This document shows, one piece after another, positions 1-5,853 of a DNA stretch of 9,406 nt (positions within the stretch are counted from its first letter, which is position 1; every line of letters starts with the position of its first letter). The translations under genes were made by a program, and so were the position numbers. Source of the DNA: Betaproteobacteria bacterium (GTDB taxonomy: Bacteria > Pseudomonadota > Gammaproteobacteria > Burkholderiales > SG8-39); NCBI GenBank assembly GCA_016867955.1, contig VGIE01000065.1, forward strand, positions 1 through 9,406, read 5' to 3'. The notes beneath the pieces were generated by a model. That model was given only the letters and a program-made list of their open reading frames with translations. It did not search any database and had not been told where the DNA came from.

Positions 1-567
1 GCTTGGGGACGGCGGCCTCGGGACAGCGCGCAGTGCAATGCGGGCCGCATGGGATTTTCCGCGATCATATCAGCCATGAATCCTGGTCGCCGCGGCATGA
101 TCGCCCGGGGGCTATCGGGCCTTGCCGGCCGGGCCGCCCGGCGCTAGGCGCGGCGCGGGCCCGTACAGCCGCGCCGGCGCGCGCGTGCTGCTGCTCGGGC
201 AGGACGGCTTGCATGTCGAGCCCGGTCGCGCCTGGCGGGAAGGCAGCTTCCAGGACCATCGCCTGCGCGCAGCCTCGCTGCCGCGTGACGATGGGATGAC
301 GGGTCAAGAGCGGACGACGGGGTTGCCCGAACGCTCGCGGCTACGAGCGCACAGAAGGCTCGACATTCTTTGCCAAAACAAGGCAACATCCGCCCCCGGG
401 AGATTCTCGCAACACGAACCGGCTTCGATCATCCCAAAGGGCTGGCGAAGGCTGTTCAATCCGGGAGGCGTTTCCGCGTGTCCAGGCGCGTCGCTTCGGC
501 CATCGGGGCCGGGTACACAAGCGCGGGCTCGCGCCGCAATACACGAACTGATCGAAGGGAGAACGCC
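1..567. other. Leader region with no supportable gene
   Basis: All frames on both strands were read. Several open frames exist because of the high GC content, but none gives a recognisable family. Frame 1 stays open from the window edge to a TAG at 145-147 and could be the last 48 codons of an upstream gene; it uses rare codons (ATA, TCA) and shows no known motif. A plus-strand stretch at about 170-300 reads like coding sequence (AGARVLLLGQDG and onward) but has no convincing start and runs into the next gene out of frame, so it could be a remnant. The last part (about 390-567) must contain the leader of the MmgE/PrpD gene. Confidence 0.5.
370..386. promoter_or_regulatory. Small inverted repeat upstream of the MmgE/PrpD gene
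   Basis: TTGCC (370-374) and GGCAA (382-386) form a perfect 5-bp inverted repeat with a 7-nt AT-rich spacer, in one of the few AT-rich patches of this GC-rich leader and about 180 nt before the start codon. It could be a binding site for a regulator of the downstream gene. No clear -35/-10 pair lies next to it. A 5-bp repeat can occur by chance. Confidence 0.2.
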
Positions 568-2037
568 ATGCAGGGAGCAACGAAACAGCTCGCCGAGTTC
601 GCCAATGGCACGCCATACGAGGCGATTCCGCCGGAAGTGGTGCATGAGGCCAAGCGCATGATCCTCGACACCATCGGCTGCGCCATCGGCGGCCTGCACA
701 TGAAGAGCGGGCGCATCGCCCTTCAGCACGTGAGCGAGCTCGGCGGCAAGCCGACCAATACGGTGATCGGCACCGCCGAACGCAACTCCGCGCCACATGC
801 GGCGTATGCGAATGCACGCCTCGGCAATGTGCTCGATGCCGACGACACCTTCCCCACTGGCACGCATTTCGGGTCACCCACCGTGTTCGCGGCGCTTGCA
901 ATGGCCGAACTGCACGGGAAGTCCGGCCGCGACTTTCTCCGCGGCGTGGCGGTGGGCTTCGATGTTGGCGCGCGCATCGGCAGTTCCATGGGGCTGGCGC
1001 TGCGCATCGAGGATGGCAAGGTGACCGGCTGGCCCAAGGTCGGCGGGACCTCCGCCACCATGACCTGGGGTGCCATCGGCGCAGCCACAAGCGTGGCGCA
1101 GCTGGGTACCGAGCGCACCATCGAGGCCTTCGGCATCGCTGGCGGCAACACGCCACTGCCGACCCTCCGCAAATGGAGCGAGGCCCAGCGCCTGCCCATG
1201 TACAAGTACAGCGACGCCGGCTGGTGCGCCCAGACCGCCGTCGAGGGAACGCTGCTCGCGAAGCTGGGCAGCACGGGCTACACCGACCTGCTCGACGGCG
1301 AGCTCGGCTACTGGCTGATGTACGGCGCACCGCAGTGCAATTTCGACCTGATGGTCGGCGACTTCGGCAAGCGCTGGCACCTGCTCGACACGACCTACAA
1401 GCCCTGGCCGAGTTGCCGCTGGACGCAGTACCCACTGACGGCCCTGCGATCGCTGAAAGCCCAGCACAAGCTGCAGCCCGACGAAATCACCAAGGTCGTG
1501 GTCAAGGGAGCACCTTTTGCCCAGTCCTACCGCTTCAAGGTGACGCATCCCGAGAACGAGGTGAATGCCGAATTCAGCAATGCGCATGTGCTCGCCATGA
1601 TGGCCTTCGACGTGCCGGCAGGGCCGATGTGGTTCACCGACGAAGCGCTCACTGCCCCGAAGTACCGCGCATTTCGCGAGCGCGTGACGACGGAACTTGA
1701 ACCCTCCGCCGGCGAGCTGGTGAAATGGATGGAGAACGGGCAGTTCCGCCGCGTGCCGGGCGGGCTGGAAGTTCACGCTCGTGGTCAGGTGTTCACCGAG
1801 ATCGTGCAGATGGCGGCAGGCGACCCATGGTCGGTGGAGACGCGCTTCTCGGATGCCGAGCTGGAAGCAAAGTTCATCGGCATGGTTTGCGGCACGAAGC
1901 CGGGCTCCGCGGCATTGAAGAAGCGGGCCAATGCCATCATCGACTGCGTGAACCGGCTCGAAGCGCTGCCGAAACTCAGCGAGCTCTGCCGAAATCTCGA
2001 GCTGGACGTGCATGAAGCGGCAGAAGCAGTGTCATGA
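568..2037 (+). CDS. MmgE/PrpD-family protein
   Basis: The 489-residue protein belongs to the MmgE/PrpD family, which includes 2-methylcitrate dehydratase, cis-aconitate decarboxylase and many uncharacterised catabolic dehydratases or isomerases. The N-terminal helical domain shows the family opening (an ILDTIGCAIGG segment near residue 35) and the motif GNVLDADDTF near residue 90, which corresponds to the usual ALDFDDTH-type substrate-pocket motif. The second half carries TYKPWPSCRWTQYPL, matching the family's KPYPCCRFTH-type segment, here with Gln for the usual His. Length is near the upper end for the family (about 450-500). I chose ATG 568 because AGGGAG (556-561) lies 6 nt before it and the family begins here; the open frame extends upstream to 370 without family sequence. 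No signal peptide is visible, so it should be cytoplasmic. The specific substrate is unknown; PrpD itself is unlikely because no other methylcitrate gene is nearby. Confidence 0.9.
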   Translation: MQGATKQLAEFANGTPYEAIPPEVVHEAKRMILDTIGCAIGGLHMKSGRIALQHVSELGGKPTNTVIGTAERNSAPHAAYANARLGNVLDADDTFPTGTHFGSPTVFAALAMAELHGKSGRDFLRGVAVGFDVGARIGSSMGLALRIEDGKVTGWPKVGGTSATMTWGAIGAATSVAQLGTERTIEAFGIAGGNTPLPTLRKWSEAQRLPMYKYSDAGWCAQTAVEGTLLAKLGSTGYTDLLDGELGYWLMYGAPQCNFDLMVGDFGKRWHLLDTTYKPWPSCRWTQYPLTALRSLKAQHKLQPDEITKVVVKGAPFAQSYRFKVTHPENEVNAEFSNAHVLAMMAFDVPAGPMWFTDEALTAPKYRAFRERVTTELEPSAGELVKWMENGQFRRVPGGLEVHARGQVFTEIVQMAAGDPWSVETRFSDAELEAKFIGMVCGTKPGSAALKKRANAIIDCVNRLEALPKLSELCRNLELDVHEAAEAVS

Positions 2038-2061
2038 CCTGAGGGACGTCAACGAGGCGCA

Positions 2062-2292
2062 GTGGAGACGCCTGCCACACGGAAGAACGCAACGCTGCGC
2101 ACACCAAAGGCAAAACGCGCTTCTGCGAGGAAACTCCTCGTCATAGTCGCCACCCGCAAGGACGCCTCGATCCTCCACGGCGACACGGCGCGCTCGTCCT
2201 GACGCACGGACGGCCCGCGCTTCCTCGGCCTCACCATCGGCCACGATGCAAACCAACGAGCGCCGCGCTTTCACGACGATGATTGCGATTAG
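2062..2292 (+). pseudogene. Decayed N-terminal fragment of a BNR-repeat (sialidase/sortilin-like) protein
   Basis: From GTG 2062 the frame reads a basic Lys/Arg/Ala-rich leader, then KLLVIVATRKDASILHGD, then a TGA stop at 2200-2202, then RTDGPRFLGLTIGHD in the same frame until TAG 2290-2292. From memory of the family, widespread proteins annotated as BNR-repeat glycosyl hydrolase or exo-alpha-sialidase begin with LLVATRKGAW-LHGD, then W-R-DGPHFLGH. The TGA therefore sits where the family has Trp (TGG to TGA), and recognisable similarity ends soon after the HD at about 2247. The usual several hundred residues of BNR repeats are missing. GAGG (2054-2057) before the GTG could be an old ribosome binding site 25 nt after the MmgE/PrpD stop. 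I read it as the remnant of a deleted gene. Recognition rests on about 35 residues. Confidence 0.55.
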
Positions 2293-2327
2293 GCCGTTCA
2301 TTCACGCCGGATAGCCACGATTGACAA

Positions 2328-2341
2328 GGAATGGTAATTCC
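2328..2341. promoter_or_regulatory. Inverted repeat GGAAT-GGTA-ATTCC, possible operator
   Basis: A perfect 5-bp inverted repeat with a 4-nt spacer starts just after one TTGACA (2321-2326) and lies 17 nt upstream of the second TTGACA, the -35 of the better promoter candidate. It is one of the few AT-rich patches here. Its position would suit a regulator site for the SnoaL-like gene, but no cognate regulator gene is in the window. Confidence 0.3.
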
Positions 2342-2358
2342 AAGAGGTGCGACTGGCG

Positions 2359-2387
2359 TTGACAGGCGGTGAGCCCCGGTGTCGAAT
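2359..2387 (+). promoter_or_regulatory. Sigma70-like promoter for the SnoaL-like gene
   Basis: A perfect -35 (TTGACA, 2359-2364) is followed by a 17-nt spacer and TCGAAT (2382-2387, 4 of 6 matches to TATAAT). Transcription would start near 2394, giving a leader of about 158 nt. The same arrangement, including flanking bases (TTGACAG, spacer ending GGTG, TCGAATG), recurs at 2974-3002, which strengthens the case for function. Confidence 0.5.
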
Positions 2388-2551
2388 GAGCATCGTGCCA
2401 GGCTGTTTCCCGCGTGACTGGCGCCGCCATCGTCATCTGCGCGCCCCGCGTGGCCCGAGCGCATCCGGCGCGCATGCCGAACTCGGCGATCCGGCCGATG
2501 CCGTCATCGACCGCGGGAACCGTCCGGGTTCATCCTGGAAAGGCGGAATCG

Positions 2552-2950
2552 ATGTCGAAGAACGTAAATGCAGTCAAAGCCATATACGATGCCTTTGGCA
2601 AGGGCGACGTGCCTGCAATCCTTTCCCGGCTCGCGCCGGATGTCGAATGGGAGCACGACTGGGGCGGTGAGACCCTGGGCTGGTACGAGCCGCGGCGGGG
2701 CCGTGACGCGGTGCCCGCGTTCTTTGGCACGCTCGCGGATTTCGAATTTGCCCGCTTCGAGCCCTTCGCCTACCTCGAGGGCGACAACATGGTGGCCGTT
2801 CCCGTGCGGCTGGAACTTGTGGTCAAGGCCAGCGGCAAGCGCATCCGCGACCTGGAGATGCACCTGTGGACCTTCCGTGTCGACGGGCAGGTCGCGAAGT
2901 TCAGGCATCTGGTCGATACGCTGCAATTTTCGACGGCCACGCGGCCCTAG
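2552..2950 (+). CDS. SnoaL-like / NTF2-like protein
   Basis: The 132-residue protein has the length and pattern of SnoaL-like polyketide-cyclase-type proteins of the NTF2-like cone fold: an opening helix (NAVKAIYDAFGKGDVPAIL, about residues 5-23), then LAPDVEWEHDW, a GRDAVPAFFGTL helix segment near residues 50-60, and an alternating strand region ending in HLWTFRVDGQVAKFRHLVDT. Family members include isomerases, cyclases, epoxide hydrolases and non-catalytic binding proteins, so the reaction cannot be assigned. ATG 2552 was chosen because a purine-rich GGAAAGGCGGA (2537-2547) precedes it and the family begins within a few residues; the open frame reaches back to 2414 without family sequence. 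No signal peptide is seen. It has its own promoter candidate and lies 82 nt before the CMD pair. Confidence 0.85.
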   Translation: MSKNVNAVKAIYDAFGKGDVPAILSRLAPDVEWEHDWGGETLGWYEPRRGRDAVPAFFGTLADFEFARFEPFAYLEGDNMVAVPVRLELVVKASGKRIRDLEMHLWTFRVDGQVAKFRHLVDTLQFSTATRP

Positions 2951-2973
2951 TGCGCCGCTCGACCCGAGATTCG

Positions 2974-3002
2974 TTGACAGCCGTCTCCGGGGGGTGTCGA
3001 AT
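2974..3002 (+). promoter_or_regulatory. Sigma70-like promoter for the CMD pair, second copy of the element at 2359
   Basis: TTGACA (2974-2979), a 17-nt spacer ending GGTG, and TCGAAT (2997-3002). The start of transcription would be near 3009, about 24 nt before ATG 3033. Both hexamers, the spacer length and the flanking G residues are the same as in the element upstream of the SnoaL-like gene, while the middle of the spacer differs. Confidence 0.5.
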
Positions 3003-3032
3003 GGCGGCCTCTGCGCCTGAATAACGTCCTCC

Positions 3033-3485
3033 ATGCAATCAAATTCGGCCGCCGCCGCCCTCGTCGACATTCCCGCGCTGCGCGAGCACGCCGCCGGCAT
3101 TCACGGCGCGCTGGTGAACCTGGCAGAGAAGAGTTTTGCCGCGGTGGATTCGGTGACGCATGAACTCATCCGCGTTCGCCTGGCACAGCTGTCGGGAAAC
3201 GCTGCGGAAGCAGCACGCCGCACGCCTGGCATAACGATGGCCGGGGAGAAGCTCTCCGCGCTGCCCCAGTGGCCGACGTCGCCGCACTTTTCCGCCGCCG
3301 AGCGCGCCTGTCTGGAGTTTGCGGAACAGTACTATATCGATGTCGCCGGCATGACCGACGCTTTCGTTGCGCGGCTGTTGCGGCACTACGACTCGCCGGC
3401 GATCTTTGCGCTGGTGCATGCCATCTACACCATCGACGGTGCGCATCGCACGCGCGCGCTGCTCGACGGCCTGCTGAAGGATTAG
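3033..3485 (+). CDS. CMD-family protein lacking the CxxC active site
   Basis: The 150-residue protein resembles the carboxymuconolactone decarboxylase/AhpD family: an HELIRVRLAQLSG helix (residues 43-55), then a C-terminal helical part with ERACLEFAEQYYIDVAGMT and HYDSPAIFALVHAIYTIDGAHRTRALLD. In redox-active members the first helix leads into CxxC. Here the equivalent residues are N56 and E59, and the only Cys (in RACLEF) is elsewhere, so AhpD-type thiol chemistry is not expected. Non-Cys CMD members exist, so it may be a decarboxylase-like enzyme or a structural partner. It aligns without gaps around the motif with the next gene (R47..N56 here, R57..C66 there). The start ATG 3033 has no clear ribosome binding site; an in-frame TGA at 3018-3020 limits extension. 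Its stop TAG (3483-3485) overlaps the strong ribosome binding site of the next gene, so the two are very likely co-transcribed. Confidence 0.8.
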   Translation: MQSNSAAAALVDIPALREHAAGIHGALVNLAEKSFAAVDSVTHELIRVRLAQLSGNAAEAARRTPGITMAGEKLSALPQWPTSPHFSAAERACLEFAEQYYIDVAGMTDAFVARLLRHYDSPAIFALVHAIYTIDGAHRTRALLDGLLKD

Positions 3486-3494
3486 GAGACTGCC

Positions 3495-4046
3495 ATGGCT
3501 GAATACGTAACGGAAACCGCGCGCGTCCCCGTGCCCGCAGGCAAGGGCCGCGACTGGACGCGGCTGGGCGCGCTTCAGCCGGCCCTGATGGAAGCCATCG
3601 AGGCGCAGAGCCACCAGGTTGCGCTCGCGCACTCGGTGGACGAGCTGACACTCGAGGCCATGCGCATCCGTGTGGCCAGGCACCACCACTGCGAACGTTG
3701 AATGTCCGTGCGCTCGGCGGTCGCCGGGCAACAAGGCTTTGATGACGCAATGGAGGCGAAGATCGCCGACTTCGAGCAGAGCGACCTGCCCGAGCGCATC
3801 AAGGTGGCGCTGCGGCTCACCGACGCCTGGCTGTATGCGCCGGGACAGGTGTCGCCGGCGCTGCGCGCGCAGGTGCGCGAGCACTACACCCCGCAGCAGA
3901 TCACCGAGATGCTGCTAGCCATCTGGAAATGGAGCCAGAACAAGATGATGACCTCGCTCGACATGGCGCCGGCGGTCAGCACCACGAAGAAGACCCCGTT
4001 CGCCTTCGACGAGAAGAGCGGCAAGCTCAGCTTTCTCGACGCTTAG
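3495..4046 (+). CDS. Selenocysteine-containing CMD/AhpD-like protein (CxxU), read through TGA 3699-3701
   Basis: The frame from ATG 3495 stops at TGA 3699-3701 after 68 codons but continues in the same frame for 114 more codons to TAG 4044-4046. Both halves belong to one CMD/AhpD-like protein: LTLEAMRIRVARHHHCER before the TGA, MSVRSAVAGQQGFDDA and a SDLPERIKVALRLTDAWL segment after it. Family members have CxxC here (typically GCEYC followed by a residue such as Q or M and then S/N-VRS), so the TGA falls on the second Cys. Read as selenocysteine the motif is C66-E-R-U69 in a 183-residue product, a normal family length. In AhpD-type proteins this pair does thiol-disulfide or peroxide chemistry; Sec would raise its reactivity. 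A SECIS-like hairpin follows the TGA. AGGAG (3484-3488) 6 nt before the ATG fixes the start. Three His before C66 are unusual. Alternatives: a nonsense mutation or sequencing error in a Cys codon. Separate translation of the second half from ATG 3702 is unlikely, since it would split the active site. Confidence 0.8.
3699..3732 (+). promoter_or_regulatory. Bacterial SECIS-like element with its UGA codon
   Basis: Directly after the UGA (3699-3701), bases 3712-3718 (GCTCGGC) pair with 3723-3729 (GCCGGGC) in a 7-bp stem with one U-G wobble, closing a GGTC loop (3719-3722). Two further pairs (3708-3732, 3709-3731) can form below a small internal loop. In E. coli fdhF the SECIS loop AGGUCU has its essential GU at positions 23-24 counted from the U of UGA; here GGU is at positions 21-23. 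The distance from UGA to loop (17 nt) lies in the usual bacterial range. This hairpin would bind SelB and direct Sec insertion. In GC-rich DNA a hairpin alone is weak evidence; the loop sequence and position make it stronger. Confidence 0.7.
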
Positions 4047-4123
4047 AGCGCCTGTCGGAATTACCCTCGGGCGCCCTGCGCGGGAGAGCTTGAGCAGAAT
4101 ATCCCCCCAAGGGTGCTGGGTAC

Positions 4124-4153
4124 GCGTGGGGCGGTCGGGGCAACGCCCCGCGC
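4124..4153. terminator. GC-rich hairpin between convergent operons
   Basis: GCGTGGGGCG (4124-4133) pairs with CGCCCCGCGC (4144-4153) over 10 bp with one U-G wobble and a 10-nt loop. It lies between the stop of the selenoprotein gene (4046) and the stop of the last GMC gene (4161), so it could end transcription from both sides. Neither strand has a T-tract after the stem, so it is not a canonical intrinsic terminator and may act with Rho or as an RNA 3' end stabiliser. Confidence 0.4.
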
Positions 4154-4160
4154 CCTGTCC

Positions 4161-5786
4161 TCAGAGCACGATGGCCGGCAGCGGCGGCTTGCCGAGGATC
4201 ATGTCGGAGGCCTTCTCGCCGATCATCAGCGTCGGCGCGTAGGTGTTGCCGGAAGGTTCGGTGGGCATCACCGAGGCGTCGGCCACCCAGAGGTTGTCCA
4301 CGCCGTGCACCCTGAGGTCAGGGCCCACGACGGCGCTCGAATCGCTGGCCGGCCCCATGCGGCAGCTGCCGGTGAGGTGATAGGTGCCCGAACCGTACTG
4401 CCGGGCGAAATCGAGCAGTTCACTGTCGCTTTTCTCGCCGGGTCCCGGCAGCGCATTCTCGACCACGAAGCGCGACAGCGGCTCGGTGGCGAAGATCTTG
4501 CGCACCAGCCGCAGCCCGGCCAGCATGCCGTCGCGGTCGCGCTTGTCCGAGAGGTAGTTCGGATTGATGAAGGGCTGAACGCGCGGGTCGGCGGAGGTGA
4601 TGCGCACGCTGCCGTAGCTGTCGGCGCGATGCTTCCAGATGCCGCAGGTCATGCCGGGAAAATCGTCGAGCAGGCCGATGGCGCCGGCCTTCATGCTTGC
4701 CGGCGCGAAGGTGAGCTGCAGGTCCGCATCGGGCAAGTCCGGCCTGCTCTTGGCGAAGGCGAAGCAGTTCCCCGGCGGGATCTCGAGGATGCTGGGCAGG
4801 CCGAGGAAATATTTCATGATCTGCCACAAGAGCGGCGCGCCGCTTGCCACGTCGTTGAGGCTGCGCGCGTCCTTGATGCGATAGACATGCCGCGCAGTGT
4901 AATGATCACGCAGGTTGTCACCCACCGAGTTGCGCGCATGCACCACGGGAATGTCGTACTGCTTGAGCAGATCGGCTGGGCCCACGCCCGACAGTTGCAG
5001 CAGCTTGGGCGAATTGATGCTGCCGGCGGAGAGGATCACGCCCCGGGTCGCCGCGACCGTTTGCGCGCGGCCGTCACCGTCGATGTAGTCCACGCCGACC
5101 GCCTTGCCGCCCTCGAAACGGATGCGGTTGGCCAGTGCGCGCGTGCGCAGGTCGACATTGCCCCGACGGACCGCCGGATGCAGGAAGGCCTCGGCCGCGC
5201 TGACGCGGCGGCGCTTGTGGATCAGCGTCTGGTAGCGACCAGTGCCGAACTGCACCGGTCCGTTGTAGTCAGGAGTGGCGGGCACGCCGCAGGCCTCGGC
5301 ACTCTTGATGAAGGCGTCGCAAAGCACGTCATCGAAGCGGTAGTCCGACACCGGCAGGGCGCCCGAACGCCCGCGCACGCGGTCGTCACCCGGGCCGTGG
5401 CGGGTTTCGGTACGCTTGAAGTACGGCAACACCTCGGCATAGCGCCAGCCCGGATTGCCGGCCGCCGCCCAGGCGTCGAAGTCCTGCTTCTGGCCGCGCA
5501 CGTAGAGCATGCCGTTGACGGAACTGCCGCCGCCGACCGTGCGCCCCTGCACCACGTTCACCTGCCGGCCCGCGGTGCCCTCGCCCGGCTCGGTCCGGTA
5601 CTGATAAGTGACCGCCGGATCGAAGATGGTCTTCATGAAGCCGGCGGGGATGCGGATGAACGGGTTGGTGTCCGGCGGACCGGCCTCGAGCACACAGACC
5701 TTGTGTGAGCGATCTTCGCCCAGCCGGGCGGCCAGCACCGACGCCGCGGCGCCGCTGCCGACGATGACGTAATCGTAGGTATCCAA
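4161..5786 (-). CDS. GMC-family FAD-dependent oxidoreductase (third of three)
   Basis: The 541-residue flavoprotein of the glucose-methanol-choline (choline dehydrogenase-like) family oxidises an alcohol group, passing electrons to FAD. It opens with the Rossmann dinucleotide motif VIVGSGAAAS (residues 7-16) and the FAD-ribose Glu of CVLEAG (E34). GMC signature 1 is GRTVGGGSSVNG (81-92); signature 2 is GSINSPKLLQLSGVG. The C-terminal substrate domain has the catalytic His in TYHLTGSCRMG (H470) and the partner Asn in PSGNTYAP (N514). The start is TTG 5786, giving MDTYDYVIVG like its paralogues; GAAGGGA (5799-5793) lies 6 nt upstream. A longer TTG start at 5801 is possible but would put that site inside the gene. 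No signal peptide is seen. A 67-nt gap separates it from the preceding paralogue. Substrate is unknown; dehydrogenase versus oxidase cannot be decided. Confidence 0.92.
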   Translation of the reverse strand: MDTYDYVIVGSGAAASVLAARLGEDRSHKVCVLEAGPPDTNPFIRIPAGFMKTIFDPAVTYQYRTEPGEGTAGRQVNVVQGRTVGGGSSVNGMLYVRGQKQDFDAWAAAGNPGWRYAEVLPYFKRTETRHGPGDDRVRGRSGALPVSDYRFDDVLCDAFIKSAEACGVPATPDYNGPVQFGTGRYQTLIHKRRRVSAAEAFLHPAVRRGNVDLRTRALANRIRFEGGKAVGVDYIDGDGRAQTVAATRGVILSAGSINSPKLLQLSGVGPADLLKQYDIPVVHARNSVGDNLRDHYTARHVYRIKDARSLNDVASGAPLLWQIMKYFLGLPSILEIPPGNCFAFAKSRPDLPDADLQLTFAPASMKAGAIGLLDDFPGMTCGIWKHRADSYGSVRITSADPRVQPFINPNYLSDKRDRDGMLAGLRLVRKIFATEPLSRFVVENALPGPGEKSDSELLDFARQYGSGTYHLTGSCRMGPASDSSAVVGPDLRVHGVDNLWVADASVMPTEPSGNTYAPTLMIGEKASDMILGKPPLPAIVL

Positions 5787-5792
5787 TTCAAA

Positions 5793-5799
5793 TCCCTTC
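5793..5799 (-). promoter_or_regulatory. Ribosome binding site that decides the TTG start of the third GMC gene
   Basis: On the minus strand GAAGGGA lies 6 nt before TTG 5786. It selects this TTG over the in-frame TTG 15 nt upstream, and the resulting N-terminus aligns with the other two GMC proteins residue for residue. GAAGGGAG also precedes the MmgE/PrpD start (554-561). Confidence 0.7.
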
Positions 5800-5853
5800 A
5801 AAGGTCATTTCAACCAGTGCGCCCGCGGACCATTCGGTCGGCCACGCTGCATA

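Larger units (their letters stand above)
2293..2551. other. Intergenic region ahead of the SnoaL-like gene
   Basis: No supportable gene was found on either strand; the open frames here match no family I recognise. The stretch holds two TTGACA hexamers (2321-2326 and 2359-2364), an inverted repeat at 2328-2341 and the promoter-like element at 2359-2387. About 160 nt of leader then precede the start codon at 2552. The leader is too long and GC-rich to judge for a structured RNA by eye. Confidence 0.5.

Noticed and set aside
436..450. Sigma54-like promoter (TGGCGAAGGCTGTTC) upstream of the MmgE/PrpD gene
   Set aside because: The -12 element lacks the GC dinucleotide at the required spacing from the -24 GG.
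341..2013. Long minus-strand open frames (341-1435 and 874-2013) opposite the MmgE/PrpD gene
   Set aside because: Compositionally biased translations (Arg/Cys/Ser- or His-rich) without recognisable domains, opposite a well-supported gene.
2200..2202. In-frame TGA of the BNR-like fragment as a second selenocysteine codon
   Set aside because: The family has Trp at this position, not Cys, there is no nearby Cys partner, and the frame ends about 90 nt later without a complete protein. Nonsense mutation in a decaying gene is simpler.
2032..2301. 89-codon minus-strand open frame after the MmgE/PrpD gene
   Set aside because: It is antisense to the BNR-like fragment, overlaps the end of the preceding gene and has no recognised family.
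3001..3024. Seven-codon open frame ahead of the first CMD gene as a leader peptide
   Set aside because: It overlaps the -10 element of the promoter candidate, so it would not be in that transcript, and shows no attenuator-like structure.
3702..4046. Separate 114-residue gene starting at ATG 3702, directly after the TGA
   Set aside because: It has no ribosome binding site of its own, begins in the middle of the CMD active-site helix and continues the upstream frame; it fits far better as the second half of one read-through protein.
4113..5708. 531-codon open frame on the plus strand opposite the third GMC gene
   Set aside because: It is the antisense shadow of a clear GMC gene; it is rich in Arg/His/Ala/Gly with no family motifs. 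Long shadow frames are expected at this GC content.
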